Shown here: one piece after another, positions 63,619 through 64,000 of the stretch
Numbering within the stretch: position 1 is the stretch's first letter
Layout of the letters: every line of letters begins with the position of its first letter
DNA from: Thalassospira sp.
GTDB lineage: Bacteria > Pseudomonadota > Alphaproteobacteria > Rhodospirillales > Thalassospiraceae
DNA length: 64,000 nt
Assembly (NCBI RefSeq): GCF_002709775.1
Contig: NZ_PAQR01000002.1
Span: forward strand, 1 to 64,000
Direction of reading: 5' to 3'
Translations under genes and position numbers: made by a program
Notes under the pieces: generated by a model
What the model saw: the letters and a program-made list of their open reading frames with translations, nothing else
Databases searched by the model: none
What the model was told of the DNA's origin: nothing

Positions 63619-64000
63619 ATGTGGCGACGCAAACGCGTTTTGGTAACGGGTGGCGCAGGGTTCCTTGGTTCTCATTTGTGTGAACGCCTGCTTGAAGAAG
63701 GCAATGACGTTCTGTGCGTCGATAATTTCTTTACCGGCACCAAAGACAACATTGTCCATCTGCTCGACAAACCGCATTTCGAGCTGATGCGCCACGATGT
63801 CACCTTTCCGCTCTATCTGGAAGTGGACGAGATTTATAACCTTGCCTGCCCGGCATCGCCGATACATTACCAGCACGATCCGGTCCAAACAACAAAGACC
63901 AGCGTGCATGGCGCGATCAACATGCTGGGCCTTGCCAAACGCGTGGGCGCCAAGATTTTCCAGGCTTCGACCAGCGAAGTTTATGGCGATCCGGAAGTCC
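63619..64000 (+). CDS. UDP-glucuronate decarboxylase-like NAD-dependent epimerase (5' part)
   Basis: The first 127 codons of an extended SDR. The NAD loop [19 protein letters not shown] is at residues 7-25, with the acidic [12 protein letters not shown] next. [24 protein letters not shown] is the signature of UDP-xylose synthase (UXS) and close sugar-nucleotide decarboxylases, and [13 protein letters not shown] follows. The catalytic Tyr-x3-Lys and the rest lie beyond the window. The role would be making UDP-xylose for cell-surface polysaccharide. AAGG precedes the ATG. Confidence 0.88.
   Translation, partial: MWRRKRVLVTGGAGFLGSHLCERLLEEGNDVLCVDNFFTGTKDNIVHLLDKPHFELMRHDVTFPLYLEVDEIYNLACPASPIHYQHDPVQTTKTSVHGAINMLGLAKRVGAKIFQASTSEVYGDPEV

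Noticed and set aside
63484-63909. Minus-strand frame opposite the UXS-like gene
   Set aside because: Shadow of the clearly identified epimerase/decarboxylase reading frame.

Overview
The window looks like an Alphaproteobacterium of the Rhodospirillales, most probably Thalassospira or a close marine relative (inference). The reasons are a housekeeping block in typical alphaproteobacterial order (aroA-cmk-rpsA-sppA-ihfB-lapA-pyrF), an rpsT / enoyl-CoA hydratase / mutM group like those often found near dnaA, a CobN-dependent cobalamin pathway, and a MmtN-type methionine S-methyltransferase, an enzyme known from marine alphaproteobacteria. Most genes are moderately GC-rich. One islet at about 17.1-18.6 kb is plainly A+T-rich.

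Layout. 0-12 kb: housekeeping genes, almost all on the minus strand: rpsT (edge), enoyl-CoA hydratase, mutM, an MFS pump, pyrF, lapA, ihfB, sppA, rpsA, cmk and aroA, with a TSUP exporter on plus. 12-17 kb: a TIGR02300-type acidic zinc protein, tRNA-Ala(GGC), YtoQ, an aminotransferase/TetR pair, a GhrA-like dehydrogenase and a class II aldolase. 17-25.6 kb is the most accessory part: an A+T-rich TylF-like methyltransferase islet, a small TusA-like protein without the catalytic Cys, a probable mmtN, a TPR-methyltransferase whose translation start abuts a 266-bp MITE-like element, an overlapping pair of unknown ThuA/GATase-like proteins, a split YeeE/YedE (PmpAB-type) transporter and a class I glutamine amidotransferase. 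25.7-33.8 kb is a sensing region: a CyaC-type redox adenylate cyclase, an hsp20-DUF1150 pair behind a candidate RpoH promoter and ROSE-like RNA thermometer, an MBL-fold hydrolase, and two tandem soluble PAS-PAS chemoreceptors.

33.8-62 kb is a cobalamin region with other genes interspersed: cobB, cobA, cbiD and cobK; then a membrane chemoreceptor, two NAD-binding SDR proteins, a TPR protein, an orphan PstS, a methyltransferase/GST pair; then cobQ, cobO, cobN, cobW, cobU (behind a cobalamin riboswitch), cobC, cobS and cobT. These cover the uroporphyrinogen III methyltransferase step, part of ring contraction and reduction, cobalt insertion, a,c-diamidation, adenosylation, amidation and nucleotide-loop assembly. 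Several ring methyltransferases and the CobS/CobT chelatase partners are not in the window. SCO and UreH-like proteins beside cobA suggest copper handling for cytochrome oxidase. The window ends with a degenerate EAL-like protein and the start of a UDP-glucuronate decarboxylase-like gene.

No CRISPR array, prophage or intact transposase was seen. The strongest leads are mmtN with its Cys-less TusA-like neighbour, the MITE whose terminus supplies a ribosome-binding site (with a related partial end doing the same before cobB), the heat-shock RNA thermometer, the redox cyclase, and the unknown overlapping GATase-like pair.
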